Shown here one piece after another: positions 22,887 to 34,990 of a DNA stretch of 64,000 nt. A program made the position numbers and the translations under genes. Positions within the stretch are counted from its first letter, which is position 1; every line of letters starts with the position of its first letter. The DNA lies in contig NC_045434.1 in NCBI RefSeq assembly GCF_002776525.5, forward strand, positions 115,674,150-115,738,149, given 5' to 3'. Origin of the DNA: Piliocolobus tephrosceles. Lineage: Eukaryota > Chordata > Mammalia > Primates > Cercopithecidae. The notes beneath the pieces are model-generated. The model saw only the letters and a list, made by a program, of their open reading frames with translations. It searched no databases and was not told the origin of the DNA.

Positions 22887-25800
22887 GTTTAATTACTTAG
22901 CTCTCCTAAATTAAGTTACATTAAATTAAATTAAGACAGTAGATACTTAAATGACACACAGATTTACTGTGGAAAGCAAATAAGAATAAAATTAATTAAT
23001 TAAAAAGAAAGCTCTTTTAAAACTTCTATATCTATCCTAAAATAACATCAGTTTATACAACATTCTCAAATTAGACTCTGTCTTTTCTTAATAGCTAGTA
23101 GGAAACTTCTGGTACTTACATTTTCTAAAATATCTCCTTTATTTAAATTCATCCATCATCTGTCATAATCATTCATAAAACAAATACAATTTGAGATTAA
23201 TCTATTGTCTATGGGCTATGATAGATTCTGGGGCTACAATTTTAAACAAAGTACTGCTTCTATTTCAAAGATATATTGGTTTTGATTAGATGTATGCTAT
23301 AAATAGCAACAATAACACTACCTAACATCCAACCACAAAACGCTTGGTGGCATATTGTGATAAATATTTTTGTTTATTAGTCTGTGGATCAACAGTGTGG
23401 TTTTGCTGATCTAAAGTAATCTTAGATAGGACAACTTATATTTGCATCATGCTATTTCTAGTACTCCAGCAGACTAGTTGGGCTTATTGTAATAGCTTAA
23501 GCAGACATCCAGGAGAAAGCTATCCTATGTATGTCCTCTTGGTGAAGACAGGAGGCTGGGATGTGGGAAGAAAGTTTGCAAAGTCTTGTGGACAAGGTTG
23601 AGAACTGTTACACTTTCAACAAAGCCATAAGGCCAGCTTACATTTACAGACTGGGAAAGTCGACTGATTCTTGATGAAAAGCTTTGCAAAATCATATTTA
23701 AAGGGTATGGATATAGGGTTTGTGAAGAATTAAAGCCATTTTTTCAATCAGTCCCCCTCAGTGTGAGACATAAATAGACAAATAAAGTGTAAATACTTCA
23801 TTTTTTCTTCAGTTTGTCTCCAACTTTCTTTACCATTTCTCTTTCTTCAAATCTTTCTCACTCCTGATATTTTAAATTATTAAATATTATTTTCTTTATA
23901 TGTTTCTTCTCTCCTTTCTTCTTTGTCAGTAGCTTATTGAAATATATTGTCTTGTCATTCCCAGCAGTATCTCTAAGTACCGTCTCCTCTCTCTCAAGCT
24001 CTCTTTGTACCTTTCCCTTTATTATTAAATTTGTATGAAAATTTCCAGAGCACATGTTATATTTCTGATATTTGAGTGCTATCTTTTAGATTTACTTTTT
24101 TCCTTCTTAATCTATGCAGTTTGACTTCAATCCCTATCAGTATACTGACATAGCATTTGCAATAATCTCACATCCAGTCTAGAGCTTTTGACCTGATTGA
24201 CTTGTCACCATTTTCTTTGAAACACTATCTTTTGTTTTCAAAGGTTTCTCTTTACTCTGTGATATGAATTCTCAACCTATTGCTAAGATTCCCCTGATTC
24301 TCTAACAAGCAAAAAGAAATAATGAATCCCTGCAAAAGATAAGCATATAAAATATTTGATAACTGACTTACCTTGTAATTTACTGATTTTGAAATGTATT
24401 TATTGACCCTGGTTTTTCAAACATTTGATTAGCTAATTTGCATCAAATATCTTAAGGTCAGTTTTATGAAAATTAATAATCCATATTTTGTAGTTAGGTG
24501 GTAAAGACCATTAAACTATTACATTAAAACTATTTGAAATAAAATTTTCAGGAAGAATAAAATCAATTTCTGATTCACAGATTCATTTAAACTCTAGAAT
24601 ATAGATTTTTATTACTTGGTTTAGGAGTTAATTATCATGGTAAGATATATATGGTTATTTCAATATATTCAGTAATTTCAGTATATTTAGTAGATCTTAG
24701 TTTTTCTCTAAAATTAACACACTTATTATATCAGCAGGAAACAGCAAGTAGAAAGGAAAATAATAATGCAAAACCTTGATGCCAATTTTTATGATATCAC
24801 TGTACTACTACTTTATTTCACAGAAGCTGTATTCTACTTATTTGTTTTTTAAAAATATATAACATTAAGTACTACTTCACTTTCACATTTTACAAACAGT
24901 AAAATCACCTAGTTAGTAAACTCTGATGTGAATACTTCAAACACTGTGTTTTGGTTATATATCTTTTCTCAAAAGATTTTCTATAATAAATATGTAGATT
25001 AAATTTAAGATGTTTAAATATTCTTCCTCAGGACTAACATACACATTGCATTTTCTCAGTGTTAATCATTTTTACGGCTATGATTTATTGTAGTTGTTAA
25101 ACTCTTTTTATAGTCTTTTTAGACATTTTTGAATTGCCAAAAATGATAAGTATAAATGATAATTAATGTAAAACTTTGTAAGGAAATATATTATTTATTA
25201 ACCATTAATATGAGCTTAAACTTTTCATATTCAGAACAAGTTATTGTTGTCTTTGATGATATTATTAGAAAGACCTTTTCATACAGTGATGAAAAACTCT
25301 ATGAAAAGAATGTTTTCATAAGCATGAATATATGAAAATAACTATTTTACAAAGAATAGCTTTAGCTTTGTATTTTAGGACAATTTTCACAGTGGGAGAA
25401 AGAACCTGTAATGCATTTACTCCAAATAATCAAAATACCTTAGGTTCACTGTCAGGTACATAATTCTATGGCCTTCAATAAGTACAAGTGGTCTTGATGA
25501 TTTCAGATGATTACTTTTTAATTCTGGGGATTACTAAGGGCTGAACTAGAGGAAAAAAATGCAGTTTTCTGATAATGTTCTTAAGCGCATTTAAAAATAG
25601 AATATTTTATAAAGAAATAAATTTTTAAATTGTATGCCAGGTACTAAGCTATACATGCATGAAACAAAGAAATGAATTAAAATTGTAATTCTTGACAGAT
25701 GATTGCAGTCTAGCTAAAATGTCAGTGACAAAAAAGATTTAGTAGCAATTTTGATTAAATATTCAATGAATGAAAAAATAAAAAGAGACGATGAAGAAGC

Positions 25801-26289
25801 TGAGGAATAGGTGGAAAGAGTTTCTGACAATGAGGCAATAACGCTCTTCAATGTTAAACACAGTTCTTTAAACCTGAAAAAAAGAAAATCTTGGAGATGA
25901 GTCAATTTACTTGATAGTCTTCAGATTTGAACAAATTAATAGTAATCATAATCATAATGAATAACAATACTTCTATTTTTTATTCATTTTCAAAAGCACA
26001 CTCTCTCCTGGGATCAACTGCTCACTTTTTATCTGTCTAGTACAGGTTTTTCTGCTTCTTGGTTTTGCCAGGTCCCCAGCTTGTTACTAGTTTGTCAGAG
26101 CTGCAGTTGTTCTTGCTTTAGTCAACTTCACTTAGAACATTCATCCTCATGATGCCAATGATATTGTTGATCGCACCATGTTCAATACGCCTTTATACAG
26201 ATAAAACTCTGGCCCCTTCCTGCCTAATTCTGGGCTTGCTTGACCCTCTTCCTCAGTTAGACTAAAATTCCTGAATGGGCACTGCGTTG
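22887..26289. other. Long AT-rich intergenic stretch, no gene seen
   Basis: No gene or RNA is recognised. At about 23165-23275 a short segment (ATTCATAAAACAAATACAATTTGAG...CTATGATAGATTCTGGGG) may be a minus-strand L2 3' end, but the match is weak. Elsewhere I see nothing that I can assign. Confidence 0.5.
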
Positions 26290-26408
26290 TTGTTTCTTAT
26301 TCAAATACAAAATTTCCGGCCCCATCCAAGGACTCATGAATCATAATCATCTACATATTAACAGGATGCTCACATAATTTTTGGATACACATATTTCAGA
26401 AGCAGTTA
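26290..26408 (-). mobile_element. MER5A-type hAT (Charlie) DNA transposon fragment
   Basis: The plus strand reads AAATACAAAATTTCCGGCCCCATCC, then GACTCATGAATCATAATCATCTACATATTAACAGGAT and GATACACATATTTCAGAAGCA. This is a diverged complement of MER5A, a short non-autonomous hAT element whose inner part has the 'GGGCCCCACC...CTGAATCAGAATCT' order. Confidence 0.7.
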
Positions 26409-27183
26409 TCTATGTTGTTTTAATTTTTAAATTTCGAATAGTTTTTCCATTAGGCAAACAAAATCATCCTATGTTGATTGGTTGATTCTAAAACTTTTCA
26501 TTAGACAACAATGTATTTTCAATACATGAAGTAATTTGTGACTAACAAAGATGTCTAAGAAAATAGAAAGCCTTGACTAATATTGAATGATAAGAGATAT
26601 ATCAGTTTCTATATTGATTCACCACTTGATGGACACTTGGTTTGGTTTCACAGCTTAGCTATTGTGAATAGTGTTTCAATAAACATGGGAGTGCAGATAT
26701 CTCTATGACACACTGATTTCATTTCCTTTGGATATATCCCCAGTAATGGGATTGCTAGATCATTTGGTAGCTCTATTTTTAATTTTTTTTTTTGAGAAAC
26801 CTCCTTACTGGTGTCCATGACTATGGAACTTATTATCCCACCAGCAGTGTGTAAGAGTTCCTCTTTCTTCACATCCTTACCAACACTTGTTAGCTATTGT
26901 CTTTTTGACAATAACATGTGTGAGACAATATCTCATGGTTTTAATTTACATATCCCTCATGTTTAGCAATGGTGAGCATTTTTCATATACTTATTGGCAA
27001 TTTATTTGGCTTTTCAGGAATGTTTATTCAGGTCCTTTGCCCATTTTTAATTGGGCTATTTGTTTTCTTGCTATTGAGCTGTTTGAGTCCTTTAGATATT
27101 TTGGATATTAACCCCTTACCAGGCATATAGTTTGCAAATATTTCCTCTCATTCTCTAGATTGTTTTTACCCTGTCAATTGTTT

Positions 27184-27498
27184 CCTTTTTAGTTTTTTTC
27201 TTTTTTTGTTTTTTGTTTTTGAGACAGAGTCTCGCTGTTGCCCAGGCTGGAGTACAGTGGCACAATCTCGGCTCACTGTAAGCTCCACCTCCTGGGTTCA
27301 CACCATTCTCTTGCCTCAGCCTCCCTAGTAGCTGGGACTACAGGCGCCTGCCACCTCGTCCGGCTAATTTTTTGTATTTTTAGTAGAGACAGGTTTTCAC
27401 TGTGTTAGCCAGGATGGTCTTGAGCTCCTGACCTCGTGATCTGCCTGCCTCAGTCTCCAAAAGTGCTAGGATTACAGGTGTGAGCCACCACACAGCCT
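27184..27498 (-). mobile_element. AluY-like insertion in the L1
   Basis: The T-rich tail at 27184-27220 is followed by an antisense Alu body ending at CACAGCCT. The host L1 sequence CTGTCAATTGTTT is duplicated exactly at 27171-27183 and 27499-27511. Confidence 0.92.
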
Positions 27499-27552
27499 CT
27501 GTCAATTGTTTTTATTATTATACAGAAGCTTTTCAGTTTAATGTAATCCCAT

Positions 27553-27658
27553 TTATGTATGTATGTGTGGTATGTGTGTATATATATATAGGTGTGTGTG
27601 TGTGTGTATACACATATGTGTGTGTGTATATATATATACACACACACACATATATATA
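27553..27658. repeat. TG/TA/CA microsatellite with self-complementary core
   Basis: The run alternates pyrimidine and purine over about 100 bp. The segment 27617-27648 is (TG)5(TA)6(CA)5, a perfect 32-bp palindrome, preceded by further TG and TA blocks. It lies in the L1 and has grown from it. Several overlapping open frames that read as Cys/Val or Tyr/Ile/His repeats are artefacts of it. Confidence 0.9.
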
Positions 27659-27860
27659 GCTTCTGTTTTGGGGGACCATATCCAAAAGACAATTGTCCAA
27701 ACCAAAGTCATGAAGCTTTTTCCCTGTTTTCTTCTACTGGTTTCATAGCTTCAGGTTTTACATTTAAGTCTTTAATTCATTTTAAGTTGATTTCTCTATA
27801 TTGTATGTGGTAGAGGTCTAATTTCATTCTTCTCCATATGGTTATTCAGTTTTCCCAGTA

Positions 27861-28172
27861 TTTATTTATTTATTTATTTATTTATTTTTTGAGATGGAGT
27901 CTCACTTTGTCACCAGGCTGGAGTGCAGTGGCTTGATCTCTGCTCACTACAATCTCCGCCTCCTGGTTTCAAGCAATTCTCTTGTCTCAGCGTCCGGAGT
28001 AACTGGGACTACAGATGTGAGCCACCACTCCCAGCTAATTTTTTGTATTTTTAATAGAGACGGAGTTTCACCATGTTGGCCAGGATGGTCTCGATCTCTT
28101 AACCTCATAAACCACCTGCCTCGGCCTGCAAAGTGTTGGGATTACAGGGTTGAGCCACTGTGCCCGGCCAGC
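27861..28172 (-). mobile_element. AluS-like insertion in the L1
   Basis: A (TTTA)n tail at 27861-27889 precedes the antisense Alu body (GAGATGGAGTCTCACTTTG to GCCCGGCCAGC). The L1 words TCCCAGTA at 27853-27860 and TCCCAATA at 28173-28180 form the imperfect duplication. Confidence 0.9.
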
Positions 28173-28450
28173 TCCCAATACAATTTATTGAAGGTACTCT
28201 TCCTTCCTTATTATGTGCTCTTGATAACTTTGTTGAAAATGAATTGACTGTAAATGTATGGATTTATTTCTGGGCTCTTTATTCAGTTACATTGGTTTAT
28301 ATGTCCGTTCTTATGCCAGTATCATGTCATTTTGGTTACTATAGCTTTGTAGTATAATTTGAAGTCAGGTAGTGTGACACCTTTAGCATCATTTTTTTTT
28401 TTTCCTCAAGATTGCTTTGGCTCTTCAGTATCTTTTATGGTTCAGACAGC

Positions 28451-28979
28451 TAAATTCCTAAGTGGTAACGTAAACACTAATATAAAAGCATATAGTCAGC
28501 AGGGAATTTATAATAATATGACAATAACAACAGTGATTAAAAGAAAAACACACACACAAAAAAAACTTAGTACTAGTCCTTGTCCTGATTTAGTTGATTT
28601 TCTTTATGTTTTACTGAAGGGTTAACTAAATATAGCTGCTTTCAGTCCATACATTAATATTCCACAGTGATCTGTCAATTAGACAGTTTGTGAAAAAATT
28701 AAAAATGTAATGGATAAAGAAATCTGAAATCACTAAGAATTTAACAGCTTTTCAAAAAAGTTGGGTCATTAGTCATTTCATTTTGTTTGTTACAATCATT
28801 TGACAATAGGATTTCTATAAACACTGATAGTAATGAAATAACTAGAATCTTTTTTTCAGGTAAAGATGTAATGATTTGTCCCAATACAGTGTGTGCTATT
28901 TATTTGTTTACACTCCGCGCGTGTGTGTGTGTTTGTGAAATACAGAAGAGTCACTTAAAAAGGGAGACAGTTGATTGAG
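28451..28979. other. AT-rich intergenic DNA, no gene seen
   Basis: No gene is recognised. A short GCGCGTGTGTGTGTG run lies at 28917-28932. Confidence 0.5.
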
Positions 28980-29026
<47 letters not shown>

Positions 29027-29036
29027 CAGATAGATA
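28980..29036 (+). repeat. (GATA)n tetranucleotide microsatellite
   Basis: About thirteen GATA units run with one GACA interruption near 29023. Such arrays are usually length-polymorphic. Confidence 0.95.
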
Positions 29037-29044
29037 AAATGTAT

Positions 29045-29250
29045 CATGCACTTTCCATGACTTTAGGAATTTTATGCTCATTATCTCATTTTATCTTCAC
29101 AAGTGACCTATAAGATAAACAATGCTATCAACTTTGGGTTTCAATTAAAGAAATTGAAGCTGGGAAAGGTAAAATAACTCAGTAAAGGTCAGAGAGGTAG
29201 TAAGTGTTATTCTGGGATTCAAATTCCAGAATCGTTGAATTTCAAAGCTT
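29045..29250 (-). mobile_element. MIR SINE
   Basis: The plus strand gives TTATCTCATTTTATCTTCACAAGTGACCTATAAGATA, then AAGAAATTGAAGCTGGGAAAGGTAAAATAACTCAG and GGGATTCAAATTCCAGAAT. This is the complement of MIR from its 3' half through the core. Confidence 0.8.
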
Positions 29251-31149
29251 CTCCTCAGGGGAAAGATGGGCTTCATTCTTCCTCCTCATATAAAATACAA
29301 GCTCCTCATTTTTCAGACTGAAGGACACTGAGTTTCACACAGATGGTTCTATGATTAGCAGTAAATTGGCCCTTAATTGGGAAATTAAAAAAATAATTTC
29401 TGAAATCCCATGTAGAAAAATCACTTAATATCAGTTGCATTGCTTTCTGGCAACAGTTAATGAATTAATTATATTTACATAAGCAAAACAATGAAGCAGA
29501 AAGTAACTCTTTAAAGTTAAAAAAAAAGCCAGTTTTTCAAATGCATTACCCAAGCATGATCACCAATGAGACAATGATCTTGAATACCCCAAAGTCAGCA
29601 ATTTAAAGAATTTGCTTTAATGTGTCACTGTCACTCTTAACCTTTGTACCCATTGCTCTCACTATATAAAGCTGGAAAGTAATTCTCAAATTAAAAAGAA
29701 ACAAAATGCTGACAACATCTTCTGAGCATTAAAATTTAATGTATTCAAACATACTAATGCAGACTAGAAAACCATGCACGTTTTATATTTAGAAAGCTAT
29801 ATGTAAAATCCCTGCTAGTGATAGTGAATAAATGGTTTCAGAAAAATCTTTCTAAAGAAAAGTTACATACATATTTAAGGTAGCTTCTTAACTTATTAGT
29901 CATTTGAAGGCTTCCCTGAAATACGAAAATAAATGTGACTGGAAGGTAGCATAACAAACTCTTTTTTTTGTGTTTTGTTTTTTGTTTTTTGTTTTTTTTT
30001 GCCATGATCACTTGTTTTTACTGAGAGGAATTGCTGGGTGTTGAGAGAACATGGTGAATTGGATTATTGAGAGGAATGTAAGCAACATACAGGGGCAGGA
30101 GTATTGTATCTTTATGAGTTCTCCTTCTGCATGAGGCCCACATAATGTATTTACCACAGCTGAGTGAGCTCACTTGAAAGCCATTTATGATGTGTAATGC
30201 TCTGTGTCCTTTGTTGGAGTGTTGGGTGACAGGTTAATTGAATAGAGGCAAGGAAAGCAATCAGGGTCATGCAAGATGACTAGTGTATATGATGGTGAAA
30301 GACAGCACTTCATTTACTAAAGAGCTTTTATATATGAGTACAATCTCAAATAGTCCTTTAAGAAAAATATTCATTCAGAGCTGTTCAGAGGTATCCAGGG
30401 ACTTATTAAGTAAAATTTTCTATAGAAAATTTTAAAATATTCAGTCAGGGTTGTAGGTCAGACAATTGATTAACAACCTTGAAAAAGTGATTACTTGATT
30501 ATTCAATACCACCAATGAAAAAACCATTATGGCCCTCTGGAGTATATTTATTCACTTTCTGGGAGAAGTTGTATTACGGCTAAAAGATTAACCATAGGCA
30601 TGTATTATTTTTCTAGGAATAAAAGTAACTTCATTTTCATCTATGTGATTGTTTTAGTACAAACACAGCTACTTGGATGTATATTTTTAGTTTTTAGAAA
30701 AACAATTAAAATGGAAAAATTGCAACATTATTAGAGTACACAAATTATCAATACACTCCCATCTAAGACAGCTTTATTTTGTTCCCTTTCACTTCAAATT
30801 ACTATTTATATCTTGGAAAGAAAAGGTACTTTGTGGCTTACTTTTGTATTTAAATGTGTCATCTCTCAGCATACATTTAATGGGTTTTTAAAATAAAATT
30901 TGAATGTTAATTACACATTTCAGATTGATTCACCTTTTCTGTCAAGATCTATTTTACTTTTTGAAATGGCAGTGTAAGGACATCTAAAAATCTCGGAAAA
31001 GAAAGAGAACACTGTCACAAATAGTCAATACTAACTATTTTTGAGTCCTGGTAATTAACTAAACGGTTGCTATAATATGAGGAGCATTTACTCAAGGAAA
31101 ATGATTAAATGGGGGAAGAACTGCAAGTTTGAGCATTTTGTCTTATTCT
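29251..31149. other. Intergenic DNA, no gene seen
   Basis: No gene or known repeat is assigned over 1.9 kb. A T/G-rich run (TTTTTTTTGTGTTTTG...) lies at about 29961-30001. Confidence 0.5.
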
Positions 31150-32433
31150 ATTCTCATTTTTTCTCTTCAGCTCTAAGGTAGTAGACTTTAAAGCCATCAG
31201 TCATGTAACCAGCAAGCTTTGAAAATAAACAGTCTAGCAATGGCTAGAGGACACAGAATAGGTTTGAAACTTCTCAAAAAGCTCCATCCCAAGAGAATTG
31301 TTACTATATGACCTGTTTACCAGGTCCCTGAAAAAGTTCCATTCCCAGGGCTTGTCTTTATTTGATCCGCCTCAGAGTCCACTTAGTGATAAAAGCCCTA
31401 TCCCCAGGGATTTGTCAAAACAAAAAAAAAAAAAAAAATAGAAAGAAAGAAAAATCAGCAGCATTGACTTAAAACTGCAGCTGCCTGAGGAGGCAACACT
31501 AGTTGGACAAACAAGAAGCTTGACAAAAACTTGTAAGAAACTCTGTCAAATGAGACATCCATGGTGGCTTGGAAGAACTCTGACATATTCCAGGGGGTCT
31601 AGAAGGATGCGCTTGTGTGCAGGAGTGTGTGAAAACCCAGGAAAGGACTGAGAAGGGTCTATTCCTCCCCCTTGGCTGACCTTGAGGGCTGCTGCAAGCA
31701 GCAAGTGAGAAATAACACAGTTACAAACTGCTGGAGTGTTTAACATGTGTTTCGATATACACACAAAGCCCTTAGCAAAGAGTGGAGCCTCATTGGTTCA
31801 AGATGTTTAATAAAAGCTGTATCTAATCATTAGCTGACCACTACTCTAACTAAGTAGGACTTCGGTAACCACACAGCAAATAATTCATAGTTTACAGATT
31901 TAGTTTAAGCAATAAAATCAACAAAAAGAAGTAGCAACAACAAAAGCAAACCCTGAGGAGGGGAAAGGGAAATTTTATTTTCATAATACTACTTTTATTA
32001 TTTAAAATGTCCAATTTTCAACAACAACCAAAGAGATTTACAAACAAAAAGTAAAGCATGACTGAATTAAGCAGTGGAATAAAGTAGGAACTGTCTCTGA
32101 GAAAGCCCAGATCTTGTACTTTATACCAGGGAAACATTGTAAATCAGCTATTATAAATATTTCCAAAGAACTAAATGAGACTATGTCTAACAAATTATAA
32201 GGAAAATTATGAGAACAATGTCTTTCCAATAGAAAAATCAATAAAAATGGAAATTATACAAATCACGTAATAGTTATTCTTCAGTTGAAAATTACAGTAT
32301 TGAAATAAAAAATAAAGAAACATTAGAAGGATTCAAAAGCATATTTAAGTGGGTATAAAAAAATCAACAAATTGGATATAGGTCAATCAAGATTATTCTG
32401 AAAAACAGAAAGAGAAAAGAATGGACAGAAATG

Positions 32434-32725
32434 GGCTGGGCGCGATGGCTCAAGCCTGCAATCCCAGCACTCTGGGAGGCCGAGACGGGCGGATCACGAG
32501 GTCAGGAAATCAAGACCATTCTGGCTAACACGGTGAAACCCCGTCTCTACTAAAAAATACAAAAAACTAGCCGGGCGAAGTTGCGGGCGCCTGTAGTCCC
32601 AGCTACTCCGGAGGCTGAGGCAGGAGAATGGCGTAAACCAGGGAGGCGGAGCTTGCAGTGAGCTGAGATCATGCCACTGCACTCCAGCCTGGGCGACAGA
32701 GCGAGACTCCGGCTCAAAAAAAAAA
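32434..32725 (+). mobile_element. AluY, AluYRa-type (Old World monkey lineage), young
   Basis: This is a nearly intact Alu beginning GGCTGGGCGCGATGGCTCAAGCC, with the GGCTCAAGCC, TAAAAAATACAAAAAACTAGCCGG and ATGGCGTAAACC signature positions of the macaque/baboon AluYRa group, and a short A tail. It lies in a perfect 19-bp duplication, AAAAGAATGGACAGAAATG, at 32415-32433 and 32726-32744. The intact duplication and retained CpGs mark a recent insertion. Confidence 0.95.
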
Positions 32726-33378
32726 AAAAGAATGGACAGAAATGAATACAGCCTCAGAGGAGTATGGAACACTGTCAAGCTACTAACATGTATATGATGG
32801 GAGTCATAGAAGAATAAGAGAAGAGTTTTACAAAGGGGTAGAAAAATATTCAAGTAAATAATAGCTAAAACACCCCCACACTGTAGAAAAACACATTAAT
32901 CCTCAAATCCAAAAACACAAAGACCCCAAGTAAGATAAACTGAAAGGTCTATAACTAAACACATCACAGTCAGACTTTGAAAAACCAAATTACAAAGACA
33001 CAATCTTGAAAGCAGCAAAGGAAAGGTGACTGATCACGTACAAGGGAGCATCAGTAACATTAACAATAGACTTATCACTAGAAACAATGGCAGTACAAGA
33101 CAGTAGGACAACATATACAAAGTACTCCAAAAGAAATAATGTAAAACACAAATTCTATACACCACAAAACTGTTTTCAGAAATAAAAGATAAATTAATAC
33201 ATTCCCAGGTAAATGAAAGGTTTGTAATGGGTTTGTAATGTATAAAGATGAAATTTTTATGACAATGTTATCATAAAAAGGGTAGAAAGAACACAAAAAC
33301 ATTGAAAAAAAGTTTTCACATGGTATTAAAATTAAGTTGTATTAATCCAAATAATACTGTTCTAGGTTAAAACTAGGT

Positions 33379-33778
33379 TGTCTTAGTCTTCTTGGACTGC
33401 CATTATAAAATACCATGGCTTAAACAATAGAAGTTTATTTCTCACTCTTCTAAGACTCAGAAATCCAAGTTCTAGGTGCCAGAAAAATAAATCTTTATTC
33501 TGAGGCTTCTTCTGTTGGCTTGTAGACTGCTGCTATCTTGCTATGTGCCTACATGACCTCTTTATTGTGCACATAGGGAGAGAGTCAGCTCTGTTCTTTC
33601 TTCCTTTTTTCTTTTTTTAATTTTCTAAACACCAATTTCAAGTACTGAGGGCTTTACGCTCAGTACTTCTTTCAAACCTAATTATCTCTCATAGACCCAG
33701 CCTCCAAGTACAATCACATTGTGGATTTGGGCTTCAAATTATGAATATTGGGAGTATACAAATTTTCAATCAATAACA
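33379..33778 (-). mobile_element. MaLR LTR (MLT1-type), solo, in the L1M
   Basis: The plus strand opens TGTCTTAGTCTTCTTGGACTGC and AACAATAGAAGTTTATTTCTCAC. It ends TTGTGGATTTGGGCTTC...ACAAATTTTCAATCAATAACA, the complement of an MLT1 LTR. It is more diverged than the copy at 53445. Confidence 0.7.
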
Positions 33779-34762
33779 CATATTGATTGTAATCCCTTAA
33801 GCAAATATTTCCAATTAAATATTTGAAAAGTATTTAAGTAGCAAAATAAATTTGAAATAATTTAAGAGTATACCAGAAAATATTAAATCAAAAAAAAAAA
33901 AACACAAAGAAAGTTAATTATTAAGAACAAAAAGGAACAAGAGAGACATAGATATATAAAAAACAAATAGAAAATGAGCACTCGAGTCTTATCAGCATTT
34001 ACATTAAAATTAAATACAATGAACAGTTTAATGAAAATGTGAGTTTTGGTAGAATTGATTTTTTTAAAAGCAATCAAATTCTGTACCATCTACAAATTTG
34101 CTCTTTAGATTTGAAGACAAATATAGGTTTAAAGTAAATAGGTTGAAAATATAAATGATATGCCAGGCAAGTAGTATATAAAACAGAACTGAAGAGTCCA
34201 TACCTATATCAAATATACTTATGTATGTATAACTTCTTTACATGCACATATATATAAATATGTGTGTGGTATATATCTATACATATATACATAATTATAA
34301 ATTATAAATTATCACCAGAAAAAAATGACTGTTTTATAATAGCAAAATGGACAATCCTTCAGAAATAAATAGCAATTATAAATATACATCCACCTAATAA
34401 CAAAGCCCTGGATTCAACATAGACTCTATAAAAATCCAAGCTGGCTTTTTTTCTCAAAAATTAGTAATTTGTCCCTAAATATTACATGGGAAGGCATGAG
34501 ACCCAGACAAGTCAAAACAATTTTGAAAAAGAATAAAGTTGGAGGACTCACATTTCTCACTTTCCAAACTTAACTACAAAGTAATGGTAATCAAGACAAT
34601 GTGTAACTGGCATGATTATGGACATATCTATGAAATAAATAGAATTGAAAGTCCAAAAATAAATCCTCACATTTATGGTAATTTTTTATTAAGTGTTCCA
34701 GGAGAATTCAACTGGAAATAAGAGTTTTTCAACAAATGATGCTGGAACTATTGGAATCTACT

Positions 34763-34764
<2 letters not shown>

Positions 34765-34813
<49 letters not shown>

Positions 34814-34862
34814 AAAAAACAAAAAACAAAAAAACAAAAAACAAAAAGCAAAAAAGAAAAGG
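34765..34862 (+). repeat. A48 run followed by (CAAAAAA)n
   Basis: Forty-eight consecutive A at 34765-34812 are followed by about seven variable CA5-6 units. The run sits where L1M ORF2 carries a short A-tract after CTGC. L1M sequence resumes after it, so it looks like an expanded internal tract rather than the tail of a separate insertion. Confidence 0.85.
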
Positions 34863-34990
34863 AACTTTAAACCTTTACCTCAAACATCATAAACAAAAAT
34901 TAACCCAAAATGAATCATAGACCTTAACCTAAAAGCCAAAGTTAAAAAACACTCAGAATGAAATGTATGATTAGCTGGAAAATGCACTTG

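Larger units (their letters stand above)
26585..28450 (-). mobile_element. L1M LINE (ORF2 part), split by two Alus and a microsatellite
   Basis: Three segments (26585-27183, 27499-27860 and 28173-about 28450) read in order as antisense L1 ORF2. Diagnostic words are GGATATATCCCCAGTAATGGGATTGCT (26731), TTCTTGCTATTGAGCTGTTTGAGTCC (27065), TTGTGTATGTGGTAGAGGTCTAATTTCATTCTTC-like text (27800) and GTCTTACTATAGCTTTGTAGTATAATTTGAAGTC (28332). Both Alus sit between matching duplications, so the L1 pieces rejoin cleanly when they are removed. The 3' UTR is missing and many stops break ORF2. Confidence 0.85.
31150..34990 (+). mobile_element. Old L1M LINE (5' region, ORF1 and ORF2 relics) with later insertions
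   Basis: Three plus-strand blocks belong in order to one ancient L1M. Positions about 31150-32030 resemble the L1M leader (GGGTCTATTCCTCCCCCTTGGCTGACCTTGAGGGCTG...GTTACAAACTGCTGGAGTG). Positions 32030-32414 and 32745-33330 are ORF1-like (AATCAGCTATTATAAATAT, AATCTTGAAAGCAGCAAAGG, CACGTACAAGGG). Positions about 33880-34990 are late ORF2-like (AAAGTTGGAGGACTCACATTTCTCAC). Endonuclease and most of RT are absent. An AluYRa, a MaLR LTR and an A-run interrupt it. It is full of stops and has no coding capacity. Confidence 0.75.

Noticed and set aside
34693..34920. Lys-rich 75-residue frame
   Set aside because: It is the A48/(CAAAAAA)n repeat translated.
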